A DNA stretch of 64,000 bases from Alnus glutinosa (GCF_958979055.1 NC_084891.1:30066001-30130000); one strand, 5' to 3'; counted from the stretch's first letter, positions 45,544 to 59,700 are shown. Notes: generated by a model not told the origin, from the sequence alone. Translations and numbers: made by a program.

Positions 45544-46288
45544 AGTGCTGGGCATCGAAATTTGTAAGTTGTCTTTGTTGGGTTGTGGTTAATTTGACCA
45601 TAAGTTGATGGTTCGTGAATTGGGTCTTTAAGATAGTGTGTTATTGGTGGATTATTGATCTGAATTGTTTTTTGGAGATGCAATAAGTAATAGGATATCC
45701 AGTTTTGGGTGACACCTAAATGAAATGTTAATGCTTTGGTAGAGTTCTGGAAAGCATTTGTTGGGATGATCTTTATTGTTAATACTATTAAATAAGGGGA
45801 TAAGAAATAAAAGCCGTTGATTCTGTATCCATGGTGCAGTTATTTATTTTACGCTTGGCCAAAAGAAAATTATAAAGTTAAGGACATTTTCTCTCTGCTT
45901 GTCTTTTTTCTGCTCACTGTTTTTGTCTAATGTTTCAAATAATAAGAAACACGTGCCGATTATGAAGTGAATTATTTGTTGACGGAGTCTCACATATTAT
46001 TAATCAGAACATGTGTGCACGAGCCTTATAAAAACATGTGTTTGTCTTCTGATGTTGTTTTGAGCCATGTAAAGTTTCTGATAGGATGGCATTTCTTTGT
46101 TAGTAGTTTTTTAGAGGCAAGTAGCTTCAGTCAATTGGCTTTCATCAGATAATTTGTTATACTATGATGAAATTGGAAGTGTGTGATAACTTGACGTTTT
46201 ACGTGGCATAATAGAGACCTCCTGAGCAGCGGTTCAGGTGGCCAAGAGGTGGGTGTAGACAAGATGCTGGTCCAAGTCTTACTAAAAA
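45544..46288. other. 3' flank of the small gene
   Basis: Probable 3' UTR and intergenic DNA; no further exon of the small gene and no other gene recognised. Confidence 0.45.
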
Positions 46289-47767
46289 CTAGCTCATAAC
46301 CCGCACTATGTGCAGGATTCTTTATTATAATTTAATTTCAAAACTTAAAAGAAACTACTTTGAGAACAGAAATTAAATATATATATATATATATAAATTA
46401 GAACAGAAAATAAGGACAAAAAACAAAAATGGAAGAATATAACAACATAAAAATAAAGACAAACAAACAAAAAAATGAAAAACACTAATATAATAGGAAT
46501 TCTTTTCTGTATACTTTTTCCCAATGTTGTCAATCAATTACACACATAAACACTGCATTACATATGCAAAAAAAATACTCAATGGACAACAACATAAATA
46601 AAAAAATCGTCATACCTTGTACCAAATACAATGATAGAAAATTCTCTCTCACCATCATTTTTCTGAATTCAAAGTAAAATTTCGTAAAGAGAATCTATGT
46701 TTTAAAAGTATGGCAAGAGAGAGAATTTCCTATTGTTATTCAAAATGACACAACCACATAAAATAAAGACAAACGTGAATCTCTCTCTCTCTCAATTATT
46801 TTATTGAATTCATTGTAAATTAATTATCTATTCAGTGCTTTGGTAGAGTTTTTGTTCCTTTTCTGTACAACAAACAAATATATTCCAAAAAATGCCTGAA
46901 AATCCAAATAAATCACACAAACGGGAACAAAAAAAAATCTCATAACATCAACCCTATAAGCTGCTACAATATAAAAAGCTAATCAAATTGATCAACCAAA
47001 TTTATAGAGACAAAATTAGGAACATTAGCAAAAATCTCTCATATTGTTGGTATGATATCTATTTCAATACAAAGAAAGACAAACAGGAATCTCTCTCTCT
47101 CTCTCTCTCTCTATTATTTCCCTGAATTTATTGTGAAATTTACAAAAGGAAAAGTAAGCAATTTGAATAAAAATAATAATATATAAATTAGAACATAAAA
47201 TAAGCACCAAAACGAAAGTGAAAGAACAAAACCACATAAAGTAAGGACAAACCAACGAAAAACGAAAAATACTGTTATAATAGGAAAAAAATTTATCTTT
47301 TTTGTATACTTTTTCTCAGTATCCTCAATCAATTATGCACGTAAACGATGTGCCTTTTATACCCAGAGAAAAATGAACAACAATACATTACTTTTTTGTA
47401 TACATTTTTTCCAATATATAAATTAAAACAGAAATTAAAGATAAAAAACGAAAAACAGACGAACAAAACCACCAAAAAAATAAAGACAGAATTAAAAAAC
47501 ACTCATATATGGTTTGTCTTTTCATTTTTTTCCCTACCTCTAGGATTTCAAACTCCTACATATACAATGAACGTACTTCCCCCGTATAGGATTTATGATT
47601 TATGATTTCGGTGGTGGCTGTATATTCATTATTCGTTTTTTGTAAAACCTACAGAATTTATGTTGCTACAAAATCTAATGTTTCCGTCTTTTGTAGTTTG
47701 TGGCTTTGACACATGACAGTTATTTGATTTCAGATATTTGGTTTACACGACAGTTATCATACAGTTT

Positions 47768-47950
47768 TTTTTTTTTTTTAGGAAAAGAAAACTGCTTTAG
47801 CACAAAATAAGTACACTTTTCAACTGTATGAGATGTCACATGTCACGATTATAGGTTACAGTATTTTCTAGGAAAAGAAAACTGCTTTAACACAAAAATA
47901 AGTACATTTGTCAACTGTATGAGATGCCACATGTCACGATTATAGGCTCT
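47768..47950 (+). repeat. Direct duplication, about 95 bp, inside the Helitron-like element
   Basis: aggaaaagaaaactgcttta through atgtcacgattatagg occurs twice in tandem (from about 47780 and 47870), with a few substitutions. Confidence 0.8.
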
Positions 47951-48657
47951 CCTTCTATTGATTCCCCTATTATACTGATTCTCCTTCTATTGATTCCACG
48001 TGTTTATGTTTAAAAAGTAATAGATAATGTGCAAAGTAGTTTAAAAAAAAGTTTTGAATTATTCTATTAGAATGCTACATTTAATTTAAGAAACAAAATA
48101 AAAATTTAGGAATAATTAAGAATGAAAATACGTGAACGTATATTGTAAATTATCTTGATTATAGGCTCTCCTCCTATTGATTCCTCTTCCAATATAAATA
48201 AAAACCATATAATTTTAAACTTTTGAAAAAAAAAATACATAGCAAAATTAAAAGGTTTTTTCTTTTTTCTTCTCTTTTAAATGAATACAAAATAAATCAA
48301 AATCTTTTACTCAATATTTAATGCCTAAAAATTTGAGTAAATCATACCAATTGGTAAAAAAAATCCCATAAAACATGTTAAAATCATTGTTTACATAGGT
48401 GTAGTTTTAATTAAATGAATAGCAAGAATAAAACCTAGTTTCTGATTATCAAAGTATCAATAGACAATTAGTTGGACTCTTTGATATTGTTGATGTGATA
48501 CCTATTATATTTCAATATAAATAAAACCAATATAATTTCAGACATTAAAAAATGCACAGCAAAATAAACAGTATATATATATACAAAACAAAATAAAACA
48601 AAATATTTCACTCAACATCTCTTTTGTGTTTTGAAAGTATTTATGTTCCTTTGCTGT

Positions 48658-48898
48658 GTAATAATCCAATAAATTTTTTCCTTCTTTTGCCTGTACTTAC
48701 AAAAAATTCCTAAAAATCTGACAAATCTGACAAATGAATAATAATAATAAAAAAAAAAGACAAAACATTCAAATATAATAATCCAATAAATTTTTTCCTT
48801 CTTTTGCTTGTACTTACAAAAAGTGCCTAAAAATCTGACAAATCAAACAAATGAATAATTAAAAAAAAAAAAAAAAAAAAGACAAAACATTCAAATAA
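48658..48898 (+). repeat. Direct duplication, about 118 bp, inside the Helitron-like element
   Basis: taataatccaataaattttt through gacaaaacattcaaata occurs twice back to back (from about 48659 and 48777), differing by small changes and by the length of an A run. Confidence 0.8.
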
Positions 48899-49582
48899 AT
48901 AACCGCTCAACCAAATATTTCACAAACAAAGCAAAGATAAATTCAAATCTCAACCCAAACCCAAATTCAGATCGATGTTTGATTCAAAAAACTTTTTCGA
49001 TAAACAAACATTTAAGGAAAAAATGAGTTTACAGTCACAAAAAATGTATATATAAAACATAAAGATACGTTAATGCAACATAATTTTGGATTAAATAGAT
49101 ACCCTAGACTAAATTAACGTTAAATTCAACCTCTATAGAACCACCTAAAAAAAAAAAAAAAAAATCTTTACTTCAGCACTCTATTCTTTTCTTGAGTGTC
49201 GTTGCTCCTGGTAGATTTAATAACAGCACTACATACATCCACGAGTGCAAATTTTAAAACTAACCCGTAATTTTGTATAGTAAGAGATCACATAATTCAT
49301 GTATAAATTTTGAAAGGCCCTCTGAAATTATGTTATTTCACGTATAAAGATAGCACAAACACACACCAAAATAGGGTTCAGGTTTTTTTTTTTGGAGAGA
49401 AAAAATAGGGATTTAGTTTTTATTTAGCATGCAAATAGAGACTGAGTTCACTACCACATTTTAACACAAACCTAAACTCACCGTTTAACTTAAAATGAAT
49501 ACTTGACTGCATTTTAATACGCCACTTGTCACAATATTATGCAATGTTCTGAGTGATTCTCCTATTATATATATATATATGA

Positions 49583-52500
49583 TACAATCAACAAATAGCA
49601 AGGGAGACAGTTGTTGAATGTATAGAATGGACATTTATACATGAACTTATTGGTGCTAAGTTTTGTTCTATAGGTGTGTTGTTGTAAAGATGAGTGGCTT
49701 CAGGTATAATTATGTTCAAAAACCTCAATATCATTTCTGTCAACTTTGTTTATACTTGGAGAGACGGGAGGTTTTATAGCTAACTCGATGGGGTAGCACA
49801 ACCGGCCAGGTACCACACCCATCCATTCCCTTGGGGTCACTCACTTATCTTAAAAAAAGAAAGAAAGTTTTATATGAAATGAAAAACAATTATGGCAGTA
49901 AATATTCATGAACACTAAGCCTCCTTGCAAGTATAAACTAACTATGGAGTGCTTGAAAAATCTATAGGGTTATGATTTTTTATAGATGAATAACACTTAG
50001 AAAAAAATGTGTCCTAGTATGCGTTTCAAAGAGCATTGAGTTACTGTGGAAGAGATCATGGTGGACAAGTGTTCAGTTAAGGGCAGCAATGGGCCCTTTA
50101 GGCCTTTTTTTATCAGATAAATTGATGATTTTAATATTACCATGTTTCAAATTGAGTTACTAGCTCCTGCCAATAAATTTGGGCTCAAGTAGTACTTTCC
50201 CCAATAAGTCCTAGATTTTAGACCCACAGGATGCGTGTGTAACTTATCAATAAGAGAAAAGGAGGGGGGTGGGGGGCAGCTGGTAGCCTTTAATGTTGAC
50301 TAAATCTCTAATTTGAGGACTTTTTGGAGTAGTCCATAATTGACTAAATCTCTAATTTGAGGACTTTTTGGAGTAGTCCCAACCATACGGCGCATAGGTT
50401 TAAAGGTGAGGCCATAGCTCTTGGTGTCTCCGTGAAAATTGAAATTAGCTCAAGAAGTATGAAGTTTCATTCCAATGTCGCATCAATATTCTTGATGAGG
50501 TTCCCCTACGCATGTGGAACCCTCAGGACCTTAATGAGCTATCAATTCCCTGATTTCTGCATTGAATTTTGAAATTCAGAATTCCCTGTCCAGGTTGGTT
50601 CTCACAAGTTTATTGTATTCTGTACCTTCTAAATATGTCAAATGACCATTTTTACAGGTTTGATGATTAATTAGCTGGAGTTGTGCTAGTGGTTAGGTTA
50701 ATTTACGTCTTTCAAGAGTCTGGCAACCTATTGAGCCAGTCACTAGTAGCCAGCAGTAACACGCAAACTTGTTCAATGGAATATAAGAGTCCTCATCCTC
50801 AATACATACTGAGAAAAATTCTAATGAATTTAGCATCAGAGATTAGTTCTTACAAAATAAGATATGGTAATGGTACATGCCCATCCCCAATGATGCGCAT
50901 TTGGGAACTGTTTTTAGAGTTCCCCCCTCCCTTTTTTTTTTTTTTTTTTGTTTTAATAATTAATTCAATCACATTAAAAAGTGTAGAGTAGCATTAGCTG
51001 CTGATCCCACAATGGAATGGACTCGGTGACGTTTTTTCCTTTCCGATTACAAGTGAAGTCCACCCCCACCCCCCCAATTAAAGTTAATACTTATAGTACG
51101 TACCAGGAGTTCTTCTGGACTGATCTTTTGAAATTTTTATATCCTGAGTCTTCTTTTAATTGCATGCAACTTCCGTTAAAATATTGTAATCCTCAAGACT
51201 CTTGGATTAATTTGTTACGTAAATATGCAGTTTTTGAATTGCAATTATTATCTTTGTGAGTCTGTTTATGGCTATGCTTATGTTAGAGATAGCAGGTGGG
51301 CAGGTGCTTCTCTTTGGATCATCACGAAGGAAACATCTACTAAATATTCTCCATATTTTTTTTTTTTTTTTTTGGCCATTTCTATTATGTTTTCTTATTA
51401 AGTTTAGGGACATAAACAGGGGAATGGGGATGTTGCCTACTCTATTTTCTTTTTCTTTCTTTACAGGGTGTGCTTGTTGGTGGTGATGAACTCACTCATA
51501 TCATTGTGTTATTTTGGCATATAGTAAAAATGTACACACACAAGAAGATATGTTTTACATATTACATTCATGTATGAGAGAAGTTGGATTAATTGAAAAT
51601 TTGTAAGGGTTATATTGTATATAAAAGATACAGGAGAATATGCGTGGCGGGGACTGAGGGACGGTGGAAAGAGACTTAATAGAGTTACAGGCCTACCACA
51701 TCCGGTAGGAATTAGCTAAAGGTGTATAGAATCAAATAATTCATTGATCAGTTAATAATATTTGTGCTTGTCATTTGTAGCTTGTGTGTCCAACCCGTTG
51801 TTTAGAAAACGTTAGCAAACGAGTATATAATTACTTGGGAGAGTGGGGAAAAGAAGAAAGCGATGTTGACTCGAGGGTACCATATAGGGCCTGATTGCCA
51901 GAACGGCCCAGCAGAATTAGGAACAAAAGTAAAAGCTGTGAAAATAGACAGAAGACATCCTACGTCACTTGACTTGCTCCTGGTCTTGGGCATAGACAAT
52001 AATAATAATAATATATGATTGGATACTGGACAGTTCCCGTCTGGATGGTTTCAGTCTACATGCATGTGCCCACTCTAACTCGGGCGTTGCTCACGAATTA
52101 AAAATTATTGGTTTGACTTGACTGTCTATGCGCCACTCATTTGTCTACTTGGATAGTTGTTCAAAGTGAAAGTGTTTTTCCACGTGTTCGTCCCATGTAA
52201 TAAGTAATTGTAAGCTCTGTTTTTAAGGCCGTTTATGATTTGAGATATGATACATTTACAACTTTTGTACAACTCTTATACAACTCCAACAATTTTTTTA
52301 AAAATCAAACATAAGATATGTAGGATCACATGTAAGAAAACAAATCCAATGGTTAGTTTGAAAACAAGTTGTAAGAGTTGTACAAGAATTGTGTAAAGAG
52401 TTGTATAACAATCATTTCTCTTTAATAGCGATGATATATATATCATATTGGTGATATATACATTTCCCTTTTGACTCTATCTACTTTTGACATTTTTTGG

Positions 52501-53077
52501 CCTTGGCCTAACATACCGTGCGTCTCAACATCTCTCATTTTCCAAGCTCATTCCAACCGTTGGATATTATTCAACTACTGACCAAGTTGATTAGCAGTTT
52601 TTAGATTAGGCAAACCAATTTGGAGCCGATGGTGATCTAAGAGGAAAGACGACAAATGGGTTTGGTGGCGACCACATGGCCAATTGTGCTTGAGGGGGCA
52701 GTGCGTCTCCAACTTGCTTATTCTTTTTAATTGATAATTACGCCATTCAGTGGCGTTTAGGGGGCATTTGTCAAGCTTGATGTCTACCTTTAATTATTTA
52801 CGTACTGCTCCTTACTAAACTTTCAACAACTTTGATTTTGCTTAATCAAATGTGGACCACTAATGTCCCTTAATTTAATTTTTTTTTCATTTCATTTCTT
52901 TCAAATGAATTTTGGCGACATATGTATTTTCTTTGTTTTCTCTTCTAAAGACAAATACATTAACAAATAAGTCAAAACCACCCAAAAAAAAAAAAAAAAA
53001 TCTCATAAACACACACAAAAGGAAGCATCTTATATTGAAGGGTAAGATTGCAACCATGAAATTATTGATCATATCCG

Positions 53078-53119
<42 letters not shown>

Positions 53120-53385
53120 GATACAAAATCTCAGGTAGAACTTACTATTGAAAACTAGCTTGTAAGAAGAGGGTGCTAATAGGCTTATATGTACACGGTT
53201 AGAATTGCACTTAAGCCATGTGAGATATTTAGAATCATAACATATCACCACGATTCACAGCTGACTTTCACGGCGGCCTAATATTCTATCGACACTAACC
53301 AAAAGGTAGCATTTTTCTATTGTGGCGGCTTTACTTATCTATCAGTATTCAATGGCTTACTATCATGCACATACATAGTACTAAG
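49583..53385. other. Intergenic DNA with minor repeats
   Basis: No gene recognised. A weak SINE-like head (gatggggtagcacaaccgg) lies near 49787. A 39-bp unit starting tgactaaatctctaatttga is duplicated at 50297-50335 and 50341-50379. T runs lie at 50931-50949 and 51358-51374, and an (AT)n microsatellite at about 53080-53117. The open frames at 50357-51486 show no family resemblance. Confidence 0.5.
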
Positions 53386-53400
53386 ACACTTTAATCTAGC

Positions 53401-54394
53401 GGGAGGAAGCTTTTTTTTTTTGGCCTGGTTCTAAGTCTATTGTTTCTGAGAGACTCTTCGGTGACTTGCTGTCTGGCCGGAGGAGGGAGGCCTGCCTCCC
53501 TCCTCCCGGCTGTGCCTTTTGCTTCTCTCTCAGCCTTTTGAGCTGTAGAGATTTTGTTCCCCCCGGGTTGTACCGGTGGTGGCTGGTTTTCCCCTAGCCC
53601 TTTTGGGCTATGGTGGCTTGTGTTGTTTTTGTTCTGTTGTTTCTTTCTTATGGTGTTTTGGCAGTGAGATCCAACTCAAGATGTCCGGTTTGTGGAGTGG
53701 TCGGCTTCCGGTGTCGCCGACAGAGTGCTTTGGCCGGTTTTAAGTTTGTTTTTTTCTCGGTTTTTCGACGCCAGATCTACGCACTTCTGTCGACTTCTGT
53801 TAGACACGCGCCACCCAGCTGTGTTACCCGTCGTCTTCCGCCCCTACTGCCGGGAGTTTCGGCCGCGAGGTCCACCGGAGATCGGCGCGTGGTCTTCACG
53901 CGCCAGAGAGCCTTTACGCTCGGACTGCGCGTGAAGGCCACGTTCCGCCGTTGTAAGCCGCGCTTGTCGGCGCTTGGGGTCTGCGGCGTCGAATCTGCTG
54001 CTGGGTGCTTCTGGTGCCGGCGCGTGTTCTACACGCGCCGCCGCTCCGGCGGAGTGTTGGCCCTCCTCCACTGCCGGCGTCCTGCTTTGGGTGTTTCTGC
54101 TGCTGTGTTGTGCATTCTCTTGTTTCTTCTAGTACAGCCTGTCTTTGTATTGCTTAAATTTTACTGGAATTTTTAGTGGCTAAATGCTAGATAGGCCCTC
54201 TTTTATTTTGAGAGTGTGCGTTAATGTAGAGAGAGACTCCAATGTAATTCTTGTAAAGTTTGAGTTTCTGCTAAGGCAGCTGTTTTTAAGTCAGATCCTT
54301 CTGACTTAGAGTTGTAGGGGTCTTGTACCTCTTTCTCATGATGTAAGCCTTGGGCTTTTTTAGCAATATATTGGGTAGCACATGCTACTTTGTT

Positions 54395-54434
<40 letters not shown>
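53401..54434 (+). mobile_element. Poly(A) non-LTR retroposon, about 1.03 kb (copy 3, best preserved)
   Basis: Bounded by perfect direct repeats acactttaatctagc at 53386-53400 and 54434-54448, with a poly(A) tail of about 38 nt (54397-54434) just before the right one. The intact target duplication and long tail indicate a young insertion. The body is GC-rich near 53460-54080 and has two perfect 8-bp-stem hairpins: ggcgcgtg/cacgcgcc at 53884-53904 and 54019-54039. Homologues lie at 32710 and 35000. The 188-codon open frame at 53610 does not resemble a known protein and is not kept in the relatives. It is likely mobilised by a LINE in trans. Confidence 0.9.
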
Positions 54435-54435
<1 letters not shown>

Positions 54436-55291
54436 ACTTTAATCTAGCCTATAGGTTGTTACATCTATAACTTGACCATAAAGCCGCAAACTAATTGATT
54501 CCATACTCGAAGAGCTGTATGTGTATATATATTTATGGCTAATATTGCACTAAAGCAATATAAGACACTTAGAAAAATAACGTATATATATATATATATA
54601 CATCTGAAAATTATTTTGTAATATTAATATTCATTTTCCTTACGTTAGCTTGTTTTACCATTGTTTTCAGTACTAAGCACGGTATGAGGAACCTAGCTCT
54701 AGTGTATTATTCAACTTAATAATCACTATTGTTGTCCGAATCTCGTTGTTTTGTACGTGCTCCAATATTTAAACTTAAGGAAAAATAAAAGTGTACGTTC
54801 CAATATTTAATATATATATATATAAACAGATTGTGGTTGTTTAATTAACAGAACTTTTCAAACCCCAGTAGTGATAAATGATAATGGTTGCGCACAAGGT
54901 ATGGTCATTATAGCCTCCACTTTAGAAGTCTAAACTAGAGTTATCGATATAATTAAAGAACATTAATTAAGGATAACTTTTTTCCTAGTGGCTTTAAAAA
55001 GAAGATATGCCCAGTAATTTTTTTATTGTTTCAAACCGGAGATGCTTGTATTAATTTTCAAGTGATTCCCATGTTCTTAGAATAAAAGGTGATTCCCCAT
55101 GTCAGGTGATTTCTGGTAATTAAGATTTTTTTAATCGCCGACAATTTTGAAAATTTATACTTGTTTTTAGTATATCTAAATAATTAATTCAAATAGGAAT
55201 CTTGTTCCAGGTTATCAATTATGATTGGCTACAAACTTCATAACAACTCCAGTTCCATCTCTAGCTGCCTTTGAACTATAAAATTGATTAA

Positions 55292-55333
<42 letters not shown>

Positions 55334-56564
55334 TTGTCACCTCACCTGAAGTCATCATTGAGAAGGAATGTAATATTTTTTATTCTTGCAATTTTATTAT
55401 ATTATATATATATCTATAGATTCAAACAAAAGAAAATAATCGATCTCTACCATCAAACAATAATGATAACGTTTTCTTTTTCTTAGTAAACAATGATCTT
55501 AAGTTGTTAGTTTTTGTTTTGTTCTGAGCGAGCATCCCAGAAGTGTTTATTGAATTCTGTTTTTTTTCCTCTTTTTCTTAGTTTTTAATTTCTCTCTCTC
55601 TTCATGAATCCATATTCCACCACGGTGTCAACTCTCTCTATATATATTTTATTATTCTTTTATCATTTCCAAAATCATTGGAAGTTCAGTAGTGCTGTGC
55701 ATAATTTTTTGTTTTCTGTTTGAAGTTTGTGCATTTTTCTACTTGCTTAGAATGTCATACTCGCCCAAATGATAAGTTTACTCTAGCTAGAGTCCCTTGT
55801 CCCCCCTTCCCCTTTCCCCCGATTAGCTAAGAAAAAAAGATAAAAAGAAAAAGTAAGTTTATTCTATAGGCTTTTCAAATGCATTCACTACACCCAAAAA
55901 AATAAAAAAAAAAAAAAAACTATATCTTTAATTAATTAGCGTCATTTGAATAATATTATTTAATAAATTAAAAATAACATCATTTACTGTTGAGACGAGG
56001 CTAATTATGTATGCGTAATGCGTTCCTTTTTATTTATGACGAGGCTGCATGGTATTGTGCTGCGAAGAAAGGAATCGTTGTGCCAAAGGCGGCGCGTCTA
56101 GAATGGGAGACACCACTCGATCACTCATCCAAGTGGGTTGTCACTAAACTGATATGTGATGGACTTTGGCATGACAATTACACGTCACCTCTACATTCAA
56201 ACATGTTAATCCCACTCCCCCCACCCCCCCACTTGTGTGTGGGTGGGGCCCAGATCTCCATGTCAATTAATTGGATGCTGACTTGGTGCTTTAATTGAAC
56301 TTTTCCAATTCATTTGTCTTCTTTTTTCACACGAAAGTGAATTTATTATTGAGATTAGGGTCCAACAATTAAACATCATTTGCAGTCGTGTGAGTTTTAA
56401 TTACATTTTACCTAAATTTGCGTTTTAGTTTTCTTGTTTTTACTTTTATTTTACAGAAATAATAAATAATCAAAAATTACAAGTGAAGTAGAGTTTTCGC
56501 CTTACAAAGAATAAACAAAAAGCACTCCCTCAAGATGAGTAATAACCTCTCCATTTTGGGAAAT

Positions 56565-56735
56565 GCTGGATGGGGGACACTCATCCGTCCCCCATCACCC
56601 ATATATAATAAAAAAATAAATTTTTATTAAAAAAGTTGGTTTTGATGGGACATTAAAGCCAACTTTTTAATAAAAAATTATTTTTTTATAATAAAATGCA
56701 CACAGGGGACGGATGAGCATCCCCTGTGTACCAAG
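56565..56735. mobile_element. MITE with ggatgggggacactcatccg ends
   Basis: Ends gggggacactcatccgtcccc and ggggacggatgagcatcccc are long inverted repeats. The core pairs aaaaaagttggttttgatg with aaagccaactttttaat. About 170 bp, non-coding, superfamily not assigned. Confidence 0.7.
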
Positions 56736-59700
56736 TCTCCTCCATTTTTGCCACATTATTTAAAGATTTTATATAATGCATGTAAAATTTAATTTGGACC
56801 GTCCTCTCTAAAAAGCATAAATAATTATACAATTTTTTTCCGAAAGTGGGGTAATCCTAGAAAAAGGAATTGTGATTACGTGTGTGAATTGGGGTGGTAG
56901 CTACTAGCTAGTGCCTAGTGTGTCTAATTATTTGCAGAAGGACGAAGACAATTCATAGTTGTCCGCTGGGATTCAGCTACTCTCGGCAGAGACAAAGACA
57001 GAGACAAAAGACCTCAACGTCTATTGCAGGTAATTTTCCATTTTCCATTTACGTGCGTGCCTCTAGTTTGACTAATTATAGAAAGAAATCAAATCATTCA
57101 GGCTGCAGTGTGAACCACATGATTAGAATTTAGAAACCTGATGCGGACGGACATGTAGGGCTTATCTTAGTTGGGTTGGGTCGGTCCCACGTAAACGTAA
57201 GGCTCCTGGACTCCATCGCTGATTCACACTGTGTGGCTGGGGACTTTCAGCAGGCAATTCACCCATCTGATCCTTTATTACGATTTAGATAGGATACGTG
57301 ATATACACCGCACAAGGATAAGGTTGACCAGGTTCCGATGTCCCGACAGATTCCACGTGGTCGATCTGACAACCTCTCAGCCCAGGACCTCTGCACCGCA
57401 CGTCACCTTTGCTGCCTTGGTGGCCACATTTGCACGTGTCAATGGGGATTCTCACTGAAGCCTGCCTCCCAAGCTAGCCCTTCGATTACTCCACGGGTCT
57501 TTGGGTCCCACTCATTTAACGTAGGAGATCATCATCATCGTCGCCTTTGAGTCAAGCAAAACTGGGGGAGCTATAGCATGTTAATTGCCTCATTCCATGC
57601 ATGCACGTTCCACAAATTTCTAGCAATTGATCCGTTGGACGAATTCATTCCTAGGAGTCTCACAAAAAAAAATTATTTTGATAAAAATATACAAAAATAT
57701 ACTTCAAACAGCTTTATTATTATAACAAAAAAAAAATTGGTAAGCGAACAATATTCACTAATAATAATGAGTATTATTCACTCACAAAATGATTAAAATA
57801 TCATTAAATTTGTTTTCTTTGTCTTTTATTTTATTTATTTTTTTTTTTCGTTTCTCTCCCACACAGCCCCTTCTCTTCGGTCCTCTCCCTCGTAATGTTG
57901 ATTGTTGAGTAATGGCTTGATGAATGAAAAACTTTTTTTTTTTTTTAAATCTTACGGTTTTTAAGGACGTCTTGGGTCGTTTTAGTTAATTGTATTGCTT
58001 TTTCCTATGTTTTCTTGGCATCCAAACAAAAATGTTATAAAATTCTAATATAAGAGCACATTTTTGTATTCATAAATATGACCATTAAGAAAGAAAGGAA
58101 AACGAAAATTTTAAAAATATGACCATTACGAAAAGATAAACATTCTAAAAAGATTATGAAAAAAAAGAATGAAGACGTCTGAAAAAATATTATTTAAATT
58201 GAATGATAATAGTTAATAGCTAAAATGGTGTAGTTGTTGGCTTATAAACTCAATAAGATATTTTTTTAAAAAAAATAGCAAGTTAAGGTAAAAAGCTTTT
58301 AGCCATTTAATTAATTAAATGGATAAAAATAGAATAAACATATATAATTCTATACGTACATATGTCCCAACACGATCCTGTTGTGAGACGCGAACAAATT
58401 CTCCCCTCTCCCCAAAAGTATTACCCTAGCTAGCTATATTTTTTAACCCGACGTCTCTCACTTGGGTCTTCGCCAATCAAATTAAGCTGTGGGAGGCTAG
58501 CTAGGAGCCTAGGTGCAAGAAACCAATGAAATAAACATCCAATCAACGACTCCATATTGTATGAAACCTCCTTTTTTTTATCTTCTTTTTTCTTTTTTTG
58601 GCATTTTATCCTGTTCTCCTTTTTGAAACGTTAATCTGCATTGAATTACAAAGTGTACCCCAAGCTTCAACGGGTTCCACCCCTAGACCCTACAATCTCA
58701 GTGCCATGCCTTTTCCAGCTAGTTGCTCGATCTCTAACACTTCATGTTCTATGTATTAATTACCATCCTCCGGCCTGTTCCAGCGCTTTTGCAATTACAT
58801 TAATATTTTTAAAGTTTAAAATTTCATAATGTCGAGTAGCTAAGTTTAAAAACTTTACCCCTGTGATTAGGACTTGGAGTTAAATAGAATGGTAAATGGG
58901 TGAAATATCCCTTATACTCTTATTAAAACTAACAAAAATACAAAATGACCCTTAAATTATAAATAAATAAAAAAGAAAACAGGAAAAAAAAAAAAAACGC
59001 TAAAAGAAAACTTGTAGAAGCCGTGGGTCAACCGTGCAGATCATTCTTTGCCTTTTCTTTTTTTCAAACATAAGGCTATTTTTGGAAATTTATACATCCT
59101 CAATTAGGATTTAACAGAAAATTTTAATAGATTGATGACATTGCAAAGTTTTTAAACTTGGATACCTAACATTGAGAATTTTTAAACTTTAAAGGAATGA
59201 TTACTAAATGCAGTAAAACATTAGGGAGTAAGTGAAGTTATCCCTATTAATTTTCTGTATAAATTTCATAATAGCAACTAGCTTTGTTGCATATGTTAGA
59301 ATGCATATTCTATAATTGTTGAAATTGAAAACCTATAGCTTAAATTGAAATCACATGAAAATTTAAGAATAAATTTTACTTTACCCCCCCCCCCCCCCCC
59401 CACCCACTCACCCACCCACCTATTTTTTTTACCTCAACCTAACATTTATAGTCTATTTATTATTTTGTCTTTTGGAGGGGCAAACTTAATTAGTAGATAG
59501 TAGTTTATAGGATACCATATGATACATTCTATTACTTTTTGAATGATAGTTTGTACATGACATGATTAGTGCTAACTTTTATTAGAGAAATGTTATACGG
59601 GATATGTTACATATTCATCTCTTTTCCATCTATTTTGTAAATTTACCATTGAATTTGTAAGACCCTATGTGGATTCCACATATTCAATGATGAATTTGTC

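Larger units (their letters stand above)
46289..49582 (-). mobile_element. Helitron-like element (non-autonomous), about 3.3 kb
   Basis: Read on the minus strand, the left boundary ends in a hairpin CCTGCACATAGTGCGGG, then TTATGAG and CTAG, followed by host T: the classical Helitron 3' end. The right boundary on the minus strand begins TCATATATA preceded by A, with the typical downstream words AATAGGAGAATC. Insertion is thus between A and T without target duplication, as Helitrons do. Inside, gattataggctctcc.ctattgattcc (a Helitron 5'-end word) recurs at about 47940, 47980 and 48160, suggesting nested or rearranged ends. No Rep/helicase frame is visible. The 3.3-kb extent assumes a single element. 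Confidence 0.65.

Noticed and set aside
49775-49865. SINE in the 49.8-kb region (gatggggtagcacaaccgg)
   Set aside because: Only a box-A-like word; no convincing box B, tail or target duplication, so it is mentioned only inside an intergenic entry.
53610-54176. 188-codon open frame in the young retroposon
   Set aside because: Arg/Cys/Leu-rich GC-driven frame, not conserved in the 32710 and 35000 relatives, no domain.
56011-56298. 95-codon open frame in the gene-poor region
   Set aside because: No domain recognised, no promoter or splice context; likely chance.
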